From contig CALWLK010000092.1 of the NCBI GenBank assembly GCA_944381505.1, positions 1 to 37,086 on the forward strand: 37,086 nucleotides of DNA. The letters run 5' to 3'. The translations under genes and the position numbers were made by a program. The notes below the pieces were generated by a model. That model was given only the letters and a program-made list of their open reading frames with translations, made no database searches and was not told the origin of the DNA. Source of the DNA: an uncultured Lachnospiraceae bacterium. GTDB lineage: Bacteria; Bacillota; Clostridia; Lachnospirales; Lachnospiraceae. Positions 1 to 7,095 of this stretch are shown piece after piece (within the stretch, counting starts at the first letter, position 1; the number at the start of each line of letters is the position of its first letter).

Positions 1-19
1 TGCTATAATGACTTTGCAT
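1..19 (-). CDS. Start of an unidentified minus-strand gene, cut by the left edge
   Basis: On the minus strand an ATG (19 to 17) follows AGGAGGT (35 to 29) at a spacing of 9, which is close to ideal. Only six codons (M-Q-S-H-Y-S) lie inside the window, so no function can be given. A perfect TATAAT (77 to 72 on the minus strand) lies about 50 bases upstream, but it has no good -35 element. The gene would run in the same direction as the amidohydrolase operon, separated from it by hairpins. It may also be chance, because so few codons are visible. Confidence 0.4.
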
Positions 20-79
20 TGTTTATTTACCTCCTGTGGTGTATTTTGGTCGGTACCCGGGAGGTGTTTTTATTATATC

Positions 80-109
80 AAAAAATGCTGAGGCGGTTCT
101 TCCGCCCCA
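80..109 (-). terminator. Possible Rho-independent terminator, minus strand
   Basis: Positions 89-96 and 102-109 form a hairpin with a GGCGG/CCGCC core, one mismatch and a 5-base loop. On the minus strand it is followed, after GC, by ATTTTTT (86-80). It lies downstream of the amidohydrolase operon end and upstream of the partial gene at the left edge, a sensible place to end the operon transcript. Confidence 0.5.
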
Positions 110-134
110 ACATTTATTATAGAACCAATAATAT

Positions 135-199
135 AAAATACCACTCTCGTCTGAAGGAATTAAGCCTACGCCTGACTGAAGACGAGAGTGGTATTTTTT
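135..199 (+). terminator. Long perfect hairpin, probably a bidirectional terminator
   Basis: Positions 135-152 and 180-197 are perfect reverse complements (18 bp, core CCACTCTCGTCT). The loop is 27 bases. The right arm runs into a T tract (194-199), giving a good plus-strand terminator. On the minus strand the stem is followed by TTTTATATTAT, so it could also stop the operon that ends at 271. No plus-strand gene is visible to its left. The short open frame spanning this region looks like non-coding sequence. Confidence 0.6.
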
Positions 200-270
200 C
201 TTATTCTTAGAGAGTGGGACGCAGTCGATTCCTTCGAGGGAGTATGATATTCCGCTTTTTGTACAAATGA

Positions 271-1653
271 CTATTTTTTAAATGCCGATTTGTATTTTCT
301 TCCTCCTGTATCTTTGAGGAAGGTCTCCTTTGCCTTTTTAACAAGACCGGTATCGCTCATAAGGTCGTAAACGGTTCCTGCCATTACTTTTGCTCCGCAA
401 AGAACTGACTTTATCCCCATATCTGCCCCGGCGCAAGCTGTTACCTGCCAAGTATGGCCTGCAAGGCCTACAGGTAAAGCTGTTATAAAAAGATAGGCGA
501 AGGGGGCTATGTAGCTGACATCTCCGTGATCGAAGGTGCCCGGCATAACCTTATCCCAATTGTCGTTGTCCTGAATGTCCTCCATCAGGATCTTGCCTTC
601 TATTTGCTCGGGAAGAATGTAATAGGAAGACATTACGTTTTCTTTGACGGATTGGGGGATATCCTTGGTAATTGCTTCTGCAAAGGAAAAGTCCTTTTCA
701 TCAAATTCAGGTCCACCGACTTCATGAAGGTTTTTGTCAAGAAGCTCTGCGAGATCACGATTTATTATCATGTCGTAACAACCTGATAAAAGCTCTGATG
801 TAAAAGAGGTTTCTGTCATAAGCGCGGCACCCTCGGCTATCTTCATAAGGCGAGCTGTTACTTCCTCAACCTGATCTCTTTTGGGGGCCCGCACCATATA
901 CCAAACTTCCGCATCGGCGGGTACGGCGTTGGGAACCACACCTCCGTTTGTAATACAGTAATGCAGACGCACGGAGTCAACTACATGTTCCCGAAGGTAG
1001 TTGGCGCCTACATTCATGAGTTCTACAGCGTCAAGTGCGCTTCTTCCAAGGTAAGGAGCCATGGCGGCATGGGCAGATAGTCCCTTAAATTTGAATTTTA
1101 TTGAGTTTGAAGCCAAGGAACTGAAACGGACGACTTCGTTATTATTGGCGGGATGCCAAGATAAGGCTATATCCAGATCGTCAAAGACACCCTCGCCGGC
1201 CATCATTGGCTTTCCGACCAACTGCTCCTCGGCGGGACATCCGTAATACCGTATTGTGCCCTTAAGTTTCCCCGAGGCAATCATTTCTTTTATGGCCACA
1301 ACCGCGCCTACGCATCCTGTGGCTAAGAGATTGTGAGCACAACCGTGTCCTGAGGCTCCTTCTTTTACAGGCTCCTGAGTAGTTTGGATTTTCTGTGAGA
1401 GGCCGGGGAGGGCATCATATTCTCCGAGTATTCCTATAACGGGATAGCCGCTGCCGTACTCTGCTATAAAAGCTGTGGGCATGTTTGGCACATCTGATAT
1501 ATTGAAACCGTGAGCTTTCATATGCTCTTTTAAAAGGGATGATGATTTCACTTCATTAAATGCGGTTTCCGCATATTCCCACAGTTGATCGGATATTTCT
1601 TTAAGAGCATTGCGCTCGGAATCTATTGCATCATATAGTATTTGCTTATCCAT
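271..1653 (-). CDS. M20 family amidohydrolase, AbgB-like (p-aminobenzoyl-glutamate hydrolase subunit B type)
   Basis: Predicted cytoplasmic metallo-amidohydrolase of 460 residues, the usual size for the AbgB branch of peptidase family M20. Visible motifs are GILGEYDALPGLSQ (residues 74-87), GHGCAHN (102-108, with likely metal ligands Cys105 and His107) and PAEE (140-143, with the catalytic glutamate pair). AbgB proteins cleave p-aminobenzoyl-glutamate and related aminoacyl-amino-acid amides, but substrates in this branch vary, so the true substrate is unknown. It is the last gene of a five-gene minus-strand operon, just downstream of two membrane proteins that may import its substrate. AGGAGGT (1674-1668) lies 14 bases before the ATG, which is rather long. 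An in-frame stop lies a few codons upstream, so the start cannot move far. No AbgA or AbgT gene is next to it. Family assignment is firm; substrate is open. Confidence 0.9.
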   Translation of the reverse strand: MDKQILYDAIDSERNALKEISDQLWEYAETAFNEVKSSSLLKEHMKAHGFNISDVPNMPTAFIAEYGSGYPVIGILGEYDALPGLSQKIQTTQEPVKEGASGHGCAHNLLATGCVGAVVAIKEMIASGKLKGTIRYYGCPAEEQLVGKPMMAGEGVFDDLDIALSWHPANNNEVVRFSSLASNSIKFKFKGLSAHAAMAPYLGRSALDAVELMNVGANYLREHVVDSVRLHYCITNGGVVPNAVPADAEVWYMVRAPKRDQVEEVTARLMKIAEGAALMTETSFTSELLSGCYDMIINRDLAELLDKNLHEVGGPEFDEKDFSFAEAITKDIPQSVKENVMSSYYILPEQIEGKILMEDIQDNDNWDKVMPGTFDHGDVSYIAPFAYLFITALPVGLAGHTWQVTACAGADMGIKSVLCGAKVMAGTVYDLMSDTGLVKKAKETFLKDTGGRKYKSAFKK

Positions 1654-1678
1654 AATTTGATTTTATTACCTCCTGAAA

Positions 1679-2374
1679 CTATTTCTTTCCGGATATTCCT
1701 CGGCCTACAAATATCGTACCGAAGATGATCAGAACCATCATGAACCAATATGAGCCTCCCGGAACCCAGTTCAGAAGCGGAGTGAAATAGCCTATAAGGT
1801 GCACTGCTACAGCGAGGCAGGCGGCCACAATACCGGTCTTTAAATCGGAAACGAGCTGCTGGGCAAATAAAGCTCCAAAGAGAGCGGGAACTATATTTGT
1901 GAGAGCATTTGTTACGCCTTCGGGCACCATTGAAAGCACCGATGAACCGAGTATCACTCCTAAGGTAAGGATGAGTACATTTACAATGATGGACACCGCT
2001 ATTCCTATTGTGGAGATAATAGTACCCTTCTCGCTTCCGGGCTCAACCTCCGCAGCGTTTTGAACGGCAATAGAAACAGGCATGCGGAGGTTGCTGATAT
2101 TTCCGGACAAAAATGACATGTATGTGCCTGGAATTCCAAGAACTCCGTAATAGGAGATGGGCTCAATAAACCAAAATACTCCCTCCATAGAGGCTATAAG
2201 AAGAAATCCGGTCAGGATGTGTTGGGGTTGAGGATGCAGGTCGAACACAAATAAGAGGACGAGTCCGGGAAGCAATCCCATGAATACTCCAAGCAGATTT
2301 GTGAATCGGCCCAAACGGATTATAGAGGGTATATAATCTTTGTAGAATACACTCTCTTTACTTTCATTACTCAT
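1679..2374 (-). CDS. Unrecognised integral membrane protein, 231 aa, partner of the DUF5058-like protein
   Basis: A hydrophobic protein with about five membrane segments (near residues 25-45, 52-72, 122-148, 155-190 and 205-225). A charged stretch containing NAAEVEPGSEKG lies mid-protein. It also has a glycine/proline-rich region with SYYGVLGIPGTYMSFLSGN around residues 74-92, as seen in membrane carriers. I do not recognise the family by name. AAGGAGGG (2388-2381) sits 6 bases before the ATG, so the start is secure. It lies 16 bases after a DUF5058-like gene of nearly equal length (229 aa) and 25 bases before the AbgB-like hydrolase. Two membrane proteins of equal size between two amidohydrolases suggest a two-subunit transporter. 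That is inference from context. Confidence 0.8.
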   Translation of the reverse strand: MSNESKESVFYKDYIPSIIRLGRFTNLLGVFMGLLPGLVLLFVFDLHPQPQHILTGFLLIASMEGVFWFIEPISYYGVLGIPGTYMSFLSGNISNLRMPVSIAVQNAAEVEPGSEKGTIISTIGIAVSIIVNVLILTLGVILGSSVLSMVPEGVTNALTNIVPALFGALFAQQLVSDLKTGIVAACLAVAVHLIGYFTPLLNWVPGGSYWFMMVLIIFGTIFVGRGISGKK

Positions 2375-2390
2375 TTTGTTCCCTCCTTAT

Positions 2391-3080
2391 TTAGAAAAGC
2401 ATGGATACGGCCATGCCGATAAACATGGACAAGGTGAATGCCCAGTCGTGGATCCATTTCTTTTGAGCCTTTTTATTAAATCCTGAAAAAAGGGCCATAG
2501 ATGCAAATCCTACCAGAGCAGCAACAGTTTGAGCGTCGAAACGGAAGACCCTGTCACAGGTGAGGAACGCAAATACACCTGCTATACAGCACCCTGAGAT
2601 TATGGGAAGCATTTCTCTTTTTCCGCCGGCCATGATATTTTGAAGTTTATCCATTTTATCGGTAAAAAGTGCGGTGAGAATAGGAGCTCCCATAGCGCCG
2701 AGTGTCATGGTCCATACGGCCGTAGCAAAGCCGGTAGGGCTCAGTGACCCCAAGGCTTCTCCGGCTGCCTGAGCTCCAAGCTCTGCAGCAGTCGTTTCAT
2801 ATGCTACCGAACCGATATATGACAACCTATACCAAGCGATCGGCCCTCCCAAGGAGAGGAGCAAAGCGACCATTCCCACAGCTATCCCAAGAGACGGGCC
2901 TATACTTGTGACAGTAGCTATTTTTACTGTGGATTTGATTTGGGCATCCGTGACCCCAAGCTCTTTTCCAACTTTGAGAGATTTTCTCACAAATAAGAAG
3001 CTCTGAAGCAAGACCCAGCCCACACAGGCTCCGCAGGCAAGCCAGATCCAAGGACTGTTGGCGATTTCAAAATAGTTCAT
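2391..3080 (-). CDS. DUF5058 family integral membrane protein (putative transporter subunit)
   Basis: A 229-residue membrane protein. Its start (MNYFEIANSPWIW) and the segment TSIGPSLGIAVGMVALLLS followed by GGPIAWYRLSYIGS match my memory of the DUF5058 family, whose function is not established. About five or six hydrophobic segments are visible: near residues 12-32, 55-78, 115-137, 157-172, 183-200 and 212-229. GGGAGG (3091-3086) is 5 bases before the ATG. It sits between an M20D amidohydrolase and a second 231-residue membrane protein. DUF5058 genes beside M20 peptidases are, as far as I recall, a recurrent arrangement, which supports a role in moving the hydrolase substrate or product. The transport function is inferred. 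Confidence 0.75.
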   Translation of the reverse strand: MNYFEIANSPWIWLACGACVGWVLLQSFLFVRKSLKVGKELGVTDAQIKSTVKIATVTSIGPSLGIAVGMVALLLSLGGPIAWYRLSYIGSVAYETTAAELGAQAAGEALGSLSPTGFATAVWTMTLGAMGAPILTALFTDKMDKLQNIMAGGKREMLPIISGCCIAGVFAFLTCDRVFRFDAQTVAALVGFASMALFSGFNKKAQKKWIHDWAFTLSMFIGMAVSMLF

Positions 3081-3126
3081 AGTTGCCTCCCTTTCATAAA
3101 TATATAGATGTATAAATAGTTTTTAA

Positions 3127-3144
3127 ATTCCGGACATCCGGAAT
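3127..3144 (-). other. Intercistronic inverted repeat after the M20D gene
   Basis: ATTCCGGA (3127-3134), two bases, then TCCGGAAT (3137-3144) form a perfect 8+8 inverted repeat that begins within the TGA stop codon of the M20D gene. On the minus strand it is followed by TTAAAAAC rather than a U tract. It is a weak terminator at best. It could lower expression of the downstream membrane genes, protect an mRNA end, or be a protein-binding dyad. Confidence 0.4.
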
Positions 3145-4322
3145 CAGGCGTTAAGAAAGTCGACAGAAGCTTGAGCCAAAAGAGCGCTTCCCTTTACGAA
3201 AGCCGACTCATCTACATTGAAGCATTCATGATGGTGAGGATATGCACAGCCTTTTGCCTCATTCCTACCGCCGAGAAATGCGAATACTCCGGGGATATCT
3301 TGGCAAAAATATGCGAAGTCATCGCTTCCGCTTACAGGCGGGTCGTTTTTTATTACGTCAGCGCCGAAAAGCTTTGTTGCGGCATTCCTCACTAAATTGT
3401 TAAAATCAACATCCTCGTGTATAACAGGGCCGGTTTTAAATTCGTAGTCTATATCTGCACTGCATCCATAGGCCTTTGCAGTATATTGAACCATCTCTCT
3501 GATGCGATCAGACACCTCCATCCGGTGGATTTTTGAGAAATCACGGACATTGCCGTACAGAACGGTTTTTCCGGCAACGATATTATACTGATAACCGCCG
3601 TCTATTCGCCCTATGGTGATAACTGACGCATTTCTCGGATCGTTCTCTCTGGAAATAAGCGTTTGAAGATTCATGACGATCGCTGCCGCTGCAGTGATAG
3701 AATCATGGCCTTCGTGGGGCAGTCCGCCGTGACAGGCCTTGCCTTTTACTGTTATTGTAAACTGGTCGCTGCTTGCTGTCTGTGGGCCGTCGGGAATGCT
3801 GAAATATCCGGCTTCCTTCCAAGACGCTATGTGCAGACCCAACACGGCATCAACTCCGTTTAAAACGCCTCGATCTACATAAGCTTTCGCCCCTATAGCC
3901 GTCTCCTCCGCTCCCTGAAATATGAGCTTTACATTGCCTGAAAATTCGCCCTTAAGGTCTGTAAGTATCCTTGCGGCTCCAAGGAGCATTGCGATATGCG
4001 AGTCGTGGCCGCATGAGTGCATTACTCCGTCGTTGACGCTCTTGTAGGGAAGATCTGTGGCTTCCTGAGTCGGGAGAGCGTCTATGTCGGCTCTTAAGAG
4101 GATAGTGGCCGGATTCTCGGAGACCTTGCCTCCCCTTATTACGGCCTGACAACCTGTAAGACCGTCAAACCGCCGGGCCTCGATACCAATATCTCCAAGC
4201 TCTCTGATTATGCGTTCGGTAGTCTCAAATTCCTTGTTGGAAAGCTCCGGATGCTGATGAAACCATCTGCGCATATTGATAATGTAATCCTCGTACTTCA
4301 GCGCTCTGTCCTTGATATCCAT
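3144..4322 (-). CDS. M20D amidohydrolase (N-acyl-amino-acid / hippurate / IAA-amino-acid hydrolase type)
   Basis: A predicted cytoplasmic dinuclear-metal amidohydrolase of 392 residues, the normal length for the M20D subfamily. Motifs seen: RRWFHQHPELS (18-28), LLRADIDALPTQE (75-87), HSCGHDSH (102-109, with metal ligands Cys104 and His106), GAEE (137-140, catalytic glutamates), the dimerisation-lid signature CHGGLPHEG near residue 197, and a late HHHECFNVDE. Members remove acyl groups from N-acyl amino acids such as hippurate or indoleacetyl amino acids. They can also act on other amide-linked amino acids. Its ATG directly abuts the TAA of the ATC-hydrolase gene (4325-4323 / 4322-4320), so the two are almost certainly translationally coupled and may act in sequence. 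Exact substrate unknown. Confidence 0.9.
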   Translation of the reverse strand: MDIKDRALKYEDYIINMRRWFHQHPELSNKEFETTERIIRELGDIGIEARRFDGLTGCQAVIRGGKVSENPATILLRADIDALPTQEATDLPYKSVNDGVMHSCGHDSHIAMLLGAARILTDLKGEFSGNVKLIFQGAEETAIGAKAYVDRGVLNGVDAVLGLHIASWKEAGYFSIPDGPQTASSDQFTITVKGKACHGGLPHEGHDSITAAAAIVMNLQTLISRENDPRNASVITIGRIDGGYQYNIVAGKTVLYGNVRDFSKIHRMEVSDRIREMVQYTAKAYGCSADIDYEFKTGPVIHEDVDFNNLVRNAATKLFGADVIKNDPPVSGSDDFAYFCQDIPGVFAFLGGRNEAKGCAYPHHHECFNVDESAFVKGSALLAQASVDFLNA

Positions 4323-4811
4323 TTAATTCTCCCCTTTCGTGTCGATAATCACGCTGTCGCAGCATTCTCCTCCGGTCATCAGAGTCTGTGTGCGTTCAAA
4401 AGCAAAGTCGGGATTTATCCCCTTGAAGAATGCCTCGTCACGCATACAGGAGAGATAAGGCCCCCACTTTTCCATGCCGAGTCGCTTGTACATATCACAG
4501 TATTCGCATCTCAATGTTTTATAGAGCAATTTGTTTTCGGAGAGCCTTGTACATTCAACATCCAAGCTTCCCCCTTCGGAGTGGTGGCTGCAAATCGCCG
4601 GAAGATCTTCAAGCTTGTTGCTGCCGTGGAGCTCTGCTTGCTTTGCCCCGTGAGCCAAGGCGTCCTTTGTGACAGCTTTCGTAAGTATTTCAATGGTTTT
4701 TTCGGTGCCGAGTTCCTGTTCGAGGGCTTCCAAGAATGGCTTTAGGATACGCGCCTCCACCTCTCTTCTGGTTAAAACAGGCAATTCGTCCGGGCTTATT
4801 ATATTTGCCAT
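4323..4811 (-). CDS. L-2-amino-thiazoline-4-carboxylic acid (ATC) hydrolase family protein
   Basis: A 162-residue cytoplasmic protein with the cysteine-rich signature of the ATC-hydrolase family: an alpha-helical first half, CSHHSE near 74-79, then RCEYCDMYKRLG (101-112), LSCMRDEAFFKGINP (120-134) and ERTQTLMTGGECCD (139-152). The described enzyme opens the thiazoline ring of L-ATC to N-carbamoyl-L-cysteine, but many family members are untested. The start is the ATG at 4811: AGGAGG (4825-4820) is 8 bases away. An in-frame GTG at 4820 overlaps the Shine-Dalgarno and is unlikely. It is the first gene of the operon, with the promoter and a palindromic operator just upstream. The adjoining M20D hydrolase could cleave its product. 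That pathway link is inference. Confidence 0.85.
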   Translation of the reverse strand: MANIISPDELPVLTRREVEARILKPFLEALEQELGTEKTIEILTKAVTKDALAHGAKQAELHGSNKLEDLPAICSHHSEGGSLDVECTRLSENKLLYKTLRCEYCDMYKRLGMEKWGPYLSCMRDEAFFKGINPDFAFERTQTLMTGGECCDSVIIDTKGEN

Positions 4812-4836
4812 AAATTTCACCTCCTGATTTATATTT

Positions 4837-4852
4837 TTTAGTCATGACTAAA
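4837..4852. promoter_or_regulatory. Perfect 16-bp palindrome, predicted TetR operator at the amidohydrolase promoter
   Basis: TTTAGTCATGACTAAA is its own reverse complement. It begins about 10 bases downstream of the predicted -10 of the minus-strand operon, so it covers the transcription start. Its inner 14 bases fit TTANNCATGNNTAA, shared with a second palindrome at 5071-5084 in the same divergent region. The divergent tetR gene is the obvious candidate for the binding protein. Confidence 0.65.
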
Positions 4853-4861
4853 TATAAAATA

Positions 4862-4890
4862 AAAATAAACCCGGCATATTAAAATGTCAA
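4862..4890 (-). promoter_or_regulatory. Promoter of the amidohydrolase operon
   Basis: On the minus strand a perfect -35 TTGACA (4890-4885) is followed after 17 bases by TATTTT (4867-4862; four of six matches to TATAAT). The predicted start near 4855 lies at the edge of the 16-bp palindrome, and the leader to the ATG at 4811 is about 45 bases. The rest of this roughly 335-bp AT-rich intergenic region holds a second palindrome and the tetR promoter. I see no credible coding sequence in it. Confidence 0.6.
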
Positions 4891-5070
4891 CAATAAATTG
4901 GAAAACAGAGCAAATATTATAAAAAATATACAAAAAATGCCTGATGATTTTGTGTGTATTTTCGCGTAAAAATTCAAAAACAGATGAAAAGAGCAAAATA
5001 TTATATGTGAATAATTTATATGAGGGGATCATCCGTATAAAATTCCAATATTTATTGCGATATGGTTTGC

Positions 5071-5084
5071 TTATACATGTATAA
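5071..5084. promoter_or_regulatory. Perfect 14-bp palindrome, second predicted operator
   Basis: TTATACATGTATAA is self-complementary and matches the TTANNCATGNNTAA pattern of the palindrome at 4837-4852. Its far edge is 17 bases upstream of the tetR -35 element. It could take part in autoregulation or in looping between the two sites, whose centres are 233 bp apart. Confidence 0.5.
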
Positions 5085-5101
5085 AGCGTTGTGAAGGAAT
5101 A

Positions 5102-5131
5102 TTGATTTTGATCGGCAGAAAAGTATATAAT
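5102..5131 (+). promoter_or_regulatory. Promoter of the tetR-family gene
   Basis: TTGATT (5102-5107) and a perfect TATAAT (5126-5131) are 18 bases apart. The tetR ATG is at 5161, preceded by the purine-rich AAAGAAAGAGG. Confidence 0.5.
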
Positions 5132-5160
5132 AATTAAATAAATTAAAGAAAGAGGATATT

Positions 5161-5796
5161 ATGAGATACAAACAAGAAAAAAAGGAAAGCTTGAATCGGA
5201 CTGCATCAAGTATTCTTAAGGTGGCATATGATCTTTTTCTGAAAAAGGGATATAAAAATGTGACTACAAGGGAAATAGCAGCTTGCGCCGGAGTAAATTT
5301 GGGATTAATAAGCTATTATTTTTCTTCAAAAGAGAATCTGGGGGCCAAGGTTATGGACTATTCCAATAAAAAGCTTTATGAAAAGGCTTTTGAAACGAAA
5401 TTACCCGAGGATACCGGTCCTGCTGAAAAAATGTGTGTCTATACGATACTTCTGTGGAGGTATACGACGCCTGAATTATACCGCTTGGTATTTGAACTCG
5501 CGGATTCAAACCTTTCAAATATACGCATGGGAGAAACGTTTACAGATTTGGCATGGGACGTGATAAAAGCGTATGGTCTTTCTGTTACGCCAATGGAAAA
5601 CGAGATATATTTGACAGCGTTCAAAAGTTCTGAATTGTCGCTTATATGGAAAATGACAAATCATGAATTGAACATTACATGGGATGATATATCGGATCTG
5701 CTTTTATCTGACTATTTTTTCAATATAGGGCTGTCGGATCAGATCATTTATGATGTGCTTGAGCGTAGCAAGAAGATATTGAATGAAATAAGTTGA
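5161..5796 (+). CDS. TetR/AcrR family transcriptional regulator
   Basis: A 211-residue protein of typical TetR length. The N-terminal helix-turn-helix spans about residues 14-60: ILKVAYDLFLKKGYKNVTTR, then EIAACAGVNLGLISYYF and SSKENL, the classic family signature. The remainder (residues 65-211) is a divergent helical ligand-binding domain. It is transcribed away from the amidohydrolase operon across a 335-bp region that contains two related palindromes, so it probably controls that operon and itself, de-repressing when it binds the substrate or a breakdown product. The inducer cannot be read from sequence. The gene is clearly more AT-rich than everything after 5.9 kb. Confidence 0.92.
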   Translation: MRYKQEKKESLNRTASSILKVAYDLFLKKGYKNVTTREIAACAGVNLGLISYYFSSKENLGAKVMDYSNKKLYEKAFETKLPEDTGPAEKMCVYTILLWRYTTPELYRLVFELADSNLSNIRMGETFTDLAWDVIKAYGLSVTPMENEIYLTAFKSSELSLIWKMTNHELNITWDDISDLLLSDYFFNIGLSDQIIYDVLERSKKILNEIS

Positions 5797-5816
5797 TAAG
5801 ATTTTGGAGGATTTAC

Positions 5817-5828
5817 ATGTTTACATAA
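5817..5828 (+). other. Three-codon open frame with a good ribosome-binding site
   Basis: GGAGG (5806-5810) is followed after 6 bases by ATG-TTT-ACA-TAA, just 20 bases beyond the tetR stop. It has all initiation signals but no protein. It may be the remnant start of a gene removed by deletion or recombination, since base composition changes sharply right after it. Chance is also possible. Confidence 0.3.
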
Positions 5829-5913
5829 GAAACTATGAATAATCATTGAAAGCCCGGACCTGTATGGCCCGTATATATTTCAGATGAAAATATATGGGGA
5901 GGAGACTTTTGGT

Positions 5914-6927
5914 ATGAAAAAAACAATTTTGATTCTGTTGGCACTTTCGACTGCGTTTTTATCAGCCGCCTGCGGGGCGGGCTCGGAGGCTGATTCGGCT
6001 TATGAGGCTGAGATGGTGACAGCGGAGACCGCAGCGGCCTATGACGAGGCGGGGGCAGTAGCACAAAGTGTGGGAAGCGTTACGGCGGAGTCAGGCTTCG
6101 GGGCGGCTCCCTCGGCAAACCGAATCGTTGAAGCCGATAAAGGGAGCATGGGGGAAGCCGAGTACACGTCAGGGCCTGAGACAGGCTCAAGGAAGCTCAT
6201 AAAGGATGTAAGCATGAGAGTCGAGACCGAGGAGTTTGACAGGCTCACGGCTTCTATAGAGGAGAAGGCCGAGGCCCTCTCAGGTTATGTTGAGAGCTCG
6301 TCTGTCAGCGGCAACATCAAAAACGGGGAGACGAGATGGGGACATTTTACGGTGAGGATACCCTCCGAAAGGCTGGATGAATTCATGGACACAGCCTTTG
6401 CGTATGCAAATATCATATCCAAAAACGAGCAGCTCACTGACATCACCCTTAAATATACGGACACCGAGTCCCGCATTACCGCCCTTAAGACAGAGCAGGA
6501 GAGGCTTACGGAACTATTATCGGAGGCGGAGAGCGCGGAGAGCCTTATCGTAATAGAGGACAGGCTTTCGGAGATAAGATATGAGCTCCAAAACTTTGAG
6601 TCACAGCTGAGACTTTATGACAATCAGGTGAACTACAGCACTGTAAGGATAGATATCAGCGAGGTGAAGGTCCTAACAGTCGGCGCTCAGGCAGGAGTCC
6701 TTGAGAGGATAGGCTCGGGTATATCCAAAAACATGAGTGGTCTCGGAAGCTTTCTCGAAAATGCGGTCATAGTTACAGTAAGCTTTCTGCCTGTGGCGGC
6801 TGTTTTGGGTATGGTCATATCAGGCGTTTACAAGGCGGCAAAAACCGTGAAGAACCGCAGAAAAAACAGGCAGATCAACAAAGAGGGAAAAGGAGAAGGA
6901 GACGAGATACAACGCGAAAAAAAGTGA
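5914..6927 (+). CDS. DUF4349 domain lipoprotein
   Basis: A predicted membrane-anchored lipoprotein of 337 residues. The signal sequence MKKTILILLALSTAFLSAAC ends in a lipobox-like SAAC at Cys20. A low-complexity Ala/Glu/Ser linker follows. The DUF4349 domain (residues about 90-265) starts at RKLIKDVSMRVETEEFD and includes VRIPSERLDEFM and a coiled-coil stretch with TDTESRITALKTEQERL. A C-terminal membrane helix (about residues 285-312) and a basic tail follow. The start is the ATG at 5914: GGGGAGGAG (5896-5904) is 9 bases upstream, whereas an in-frame ATG at 5884 has no site. DUF4349 has no established function. The protein would be held at the outer membrane face by lipid and helix. It is monocistronic, with a hairpin downstream. 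Confidence 0.88.
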   Translation: MKKTILILLALSTAFLSAACGAGSEADSAYEAEMVTAETAAAYDEAGAVAQSVGSVTAESGFGAAPSANRIVEADKGSMGEAEYTSGPETGSRKLIKDVSMRVETEEFDRLTASIEEKAEALSGYVESSSVSGNIKNGETRWGHFTVRIPSERLDEFMDTAFAYANIISKNEQLTDITLKYTDTESRITALKTEQERLTELLSEAESAESLIVIEDRLSEIRYELQNFESQLRLYDNQVNYSTVRIDISEVKVLTVGAQAGVLERIGSGISKNMSGLGSFLENAVIVTVSFLPVAAVLGMVISGVYKAAKTVKNRRKNRQINKEGKGEGDEIQREKK

Positions 6928-6987
6928 GGGCTGTGGCGGGTTAAGTATTCGGAGAGCGGTAAAACGCAAATTTTAAAGAAAACTTTA

Positions 6988-7018
6988 AAAGCCGTATAGT
7001 GGAAAACTATGCGGCTTT
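6988..7018 (+). terminator. Probable terminator after the DUF4349 gene
   Basis: AAAGCCGTATAGT (6988-7000), loop GGAAA, then ACTATGCGGCTTT (7006-7018) form a 13-bp stem with one G-U pair ending in CTTTAT. The T tract is short. An overlapping AT-rich hairpin (TTTAAAG-AAAA-CTTTAAA, about 6972-6989) could compete with it. Confidence 0.55.
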
Positions 7019-7095
7019 ATGCTATTATAAAAAGCAGTATTTTAAAGAAAAACACCGCTTAAGAGCTTTGCTCCGGGCGGATTCGGAGGAAAAGA

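Noticed and set aside
19-210. A 63-codon plus-strand open frame at the left end
   Set aside because: It runs through two hairpins including an 18-bp terminator stem, has no ribosome-binding site, and its composition is non-coding.
4838-5032. A 64-codon minus-strand frame in the divergent control region
   Set aside because: It covers the operon promoter and operator, is extremely AT-rich, and has no start signals.
4826-5160. A riboswitch or small RNA in the 335-bp divergent region
   Set aside because: Apart from promoters and two short palindromes I see no multi-stem structure or conserved riboswitch core.
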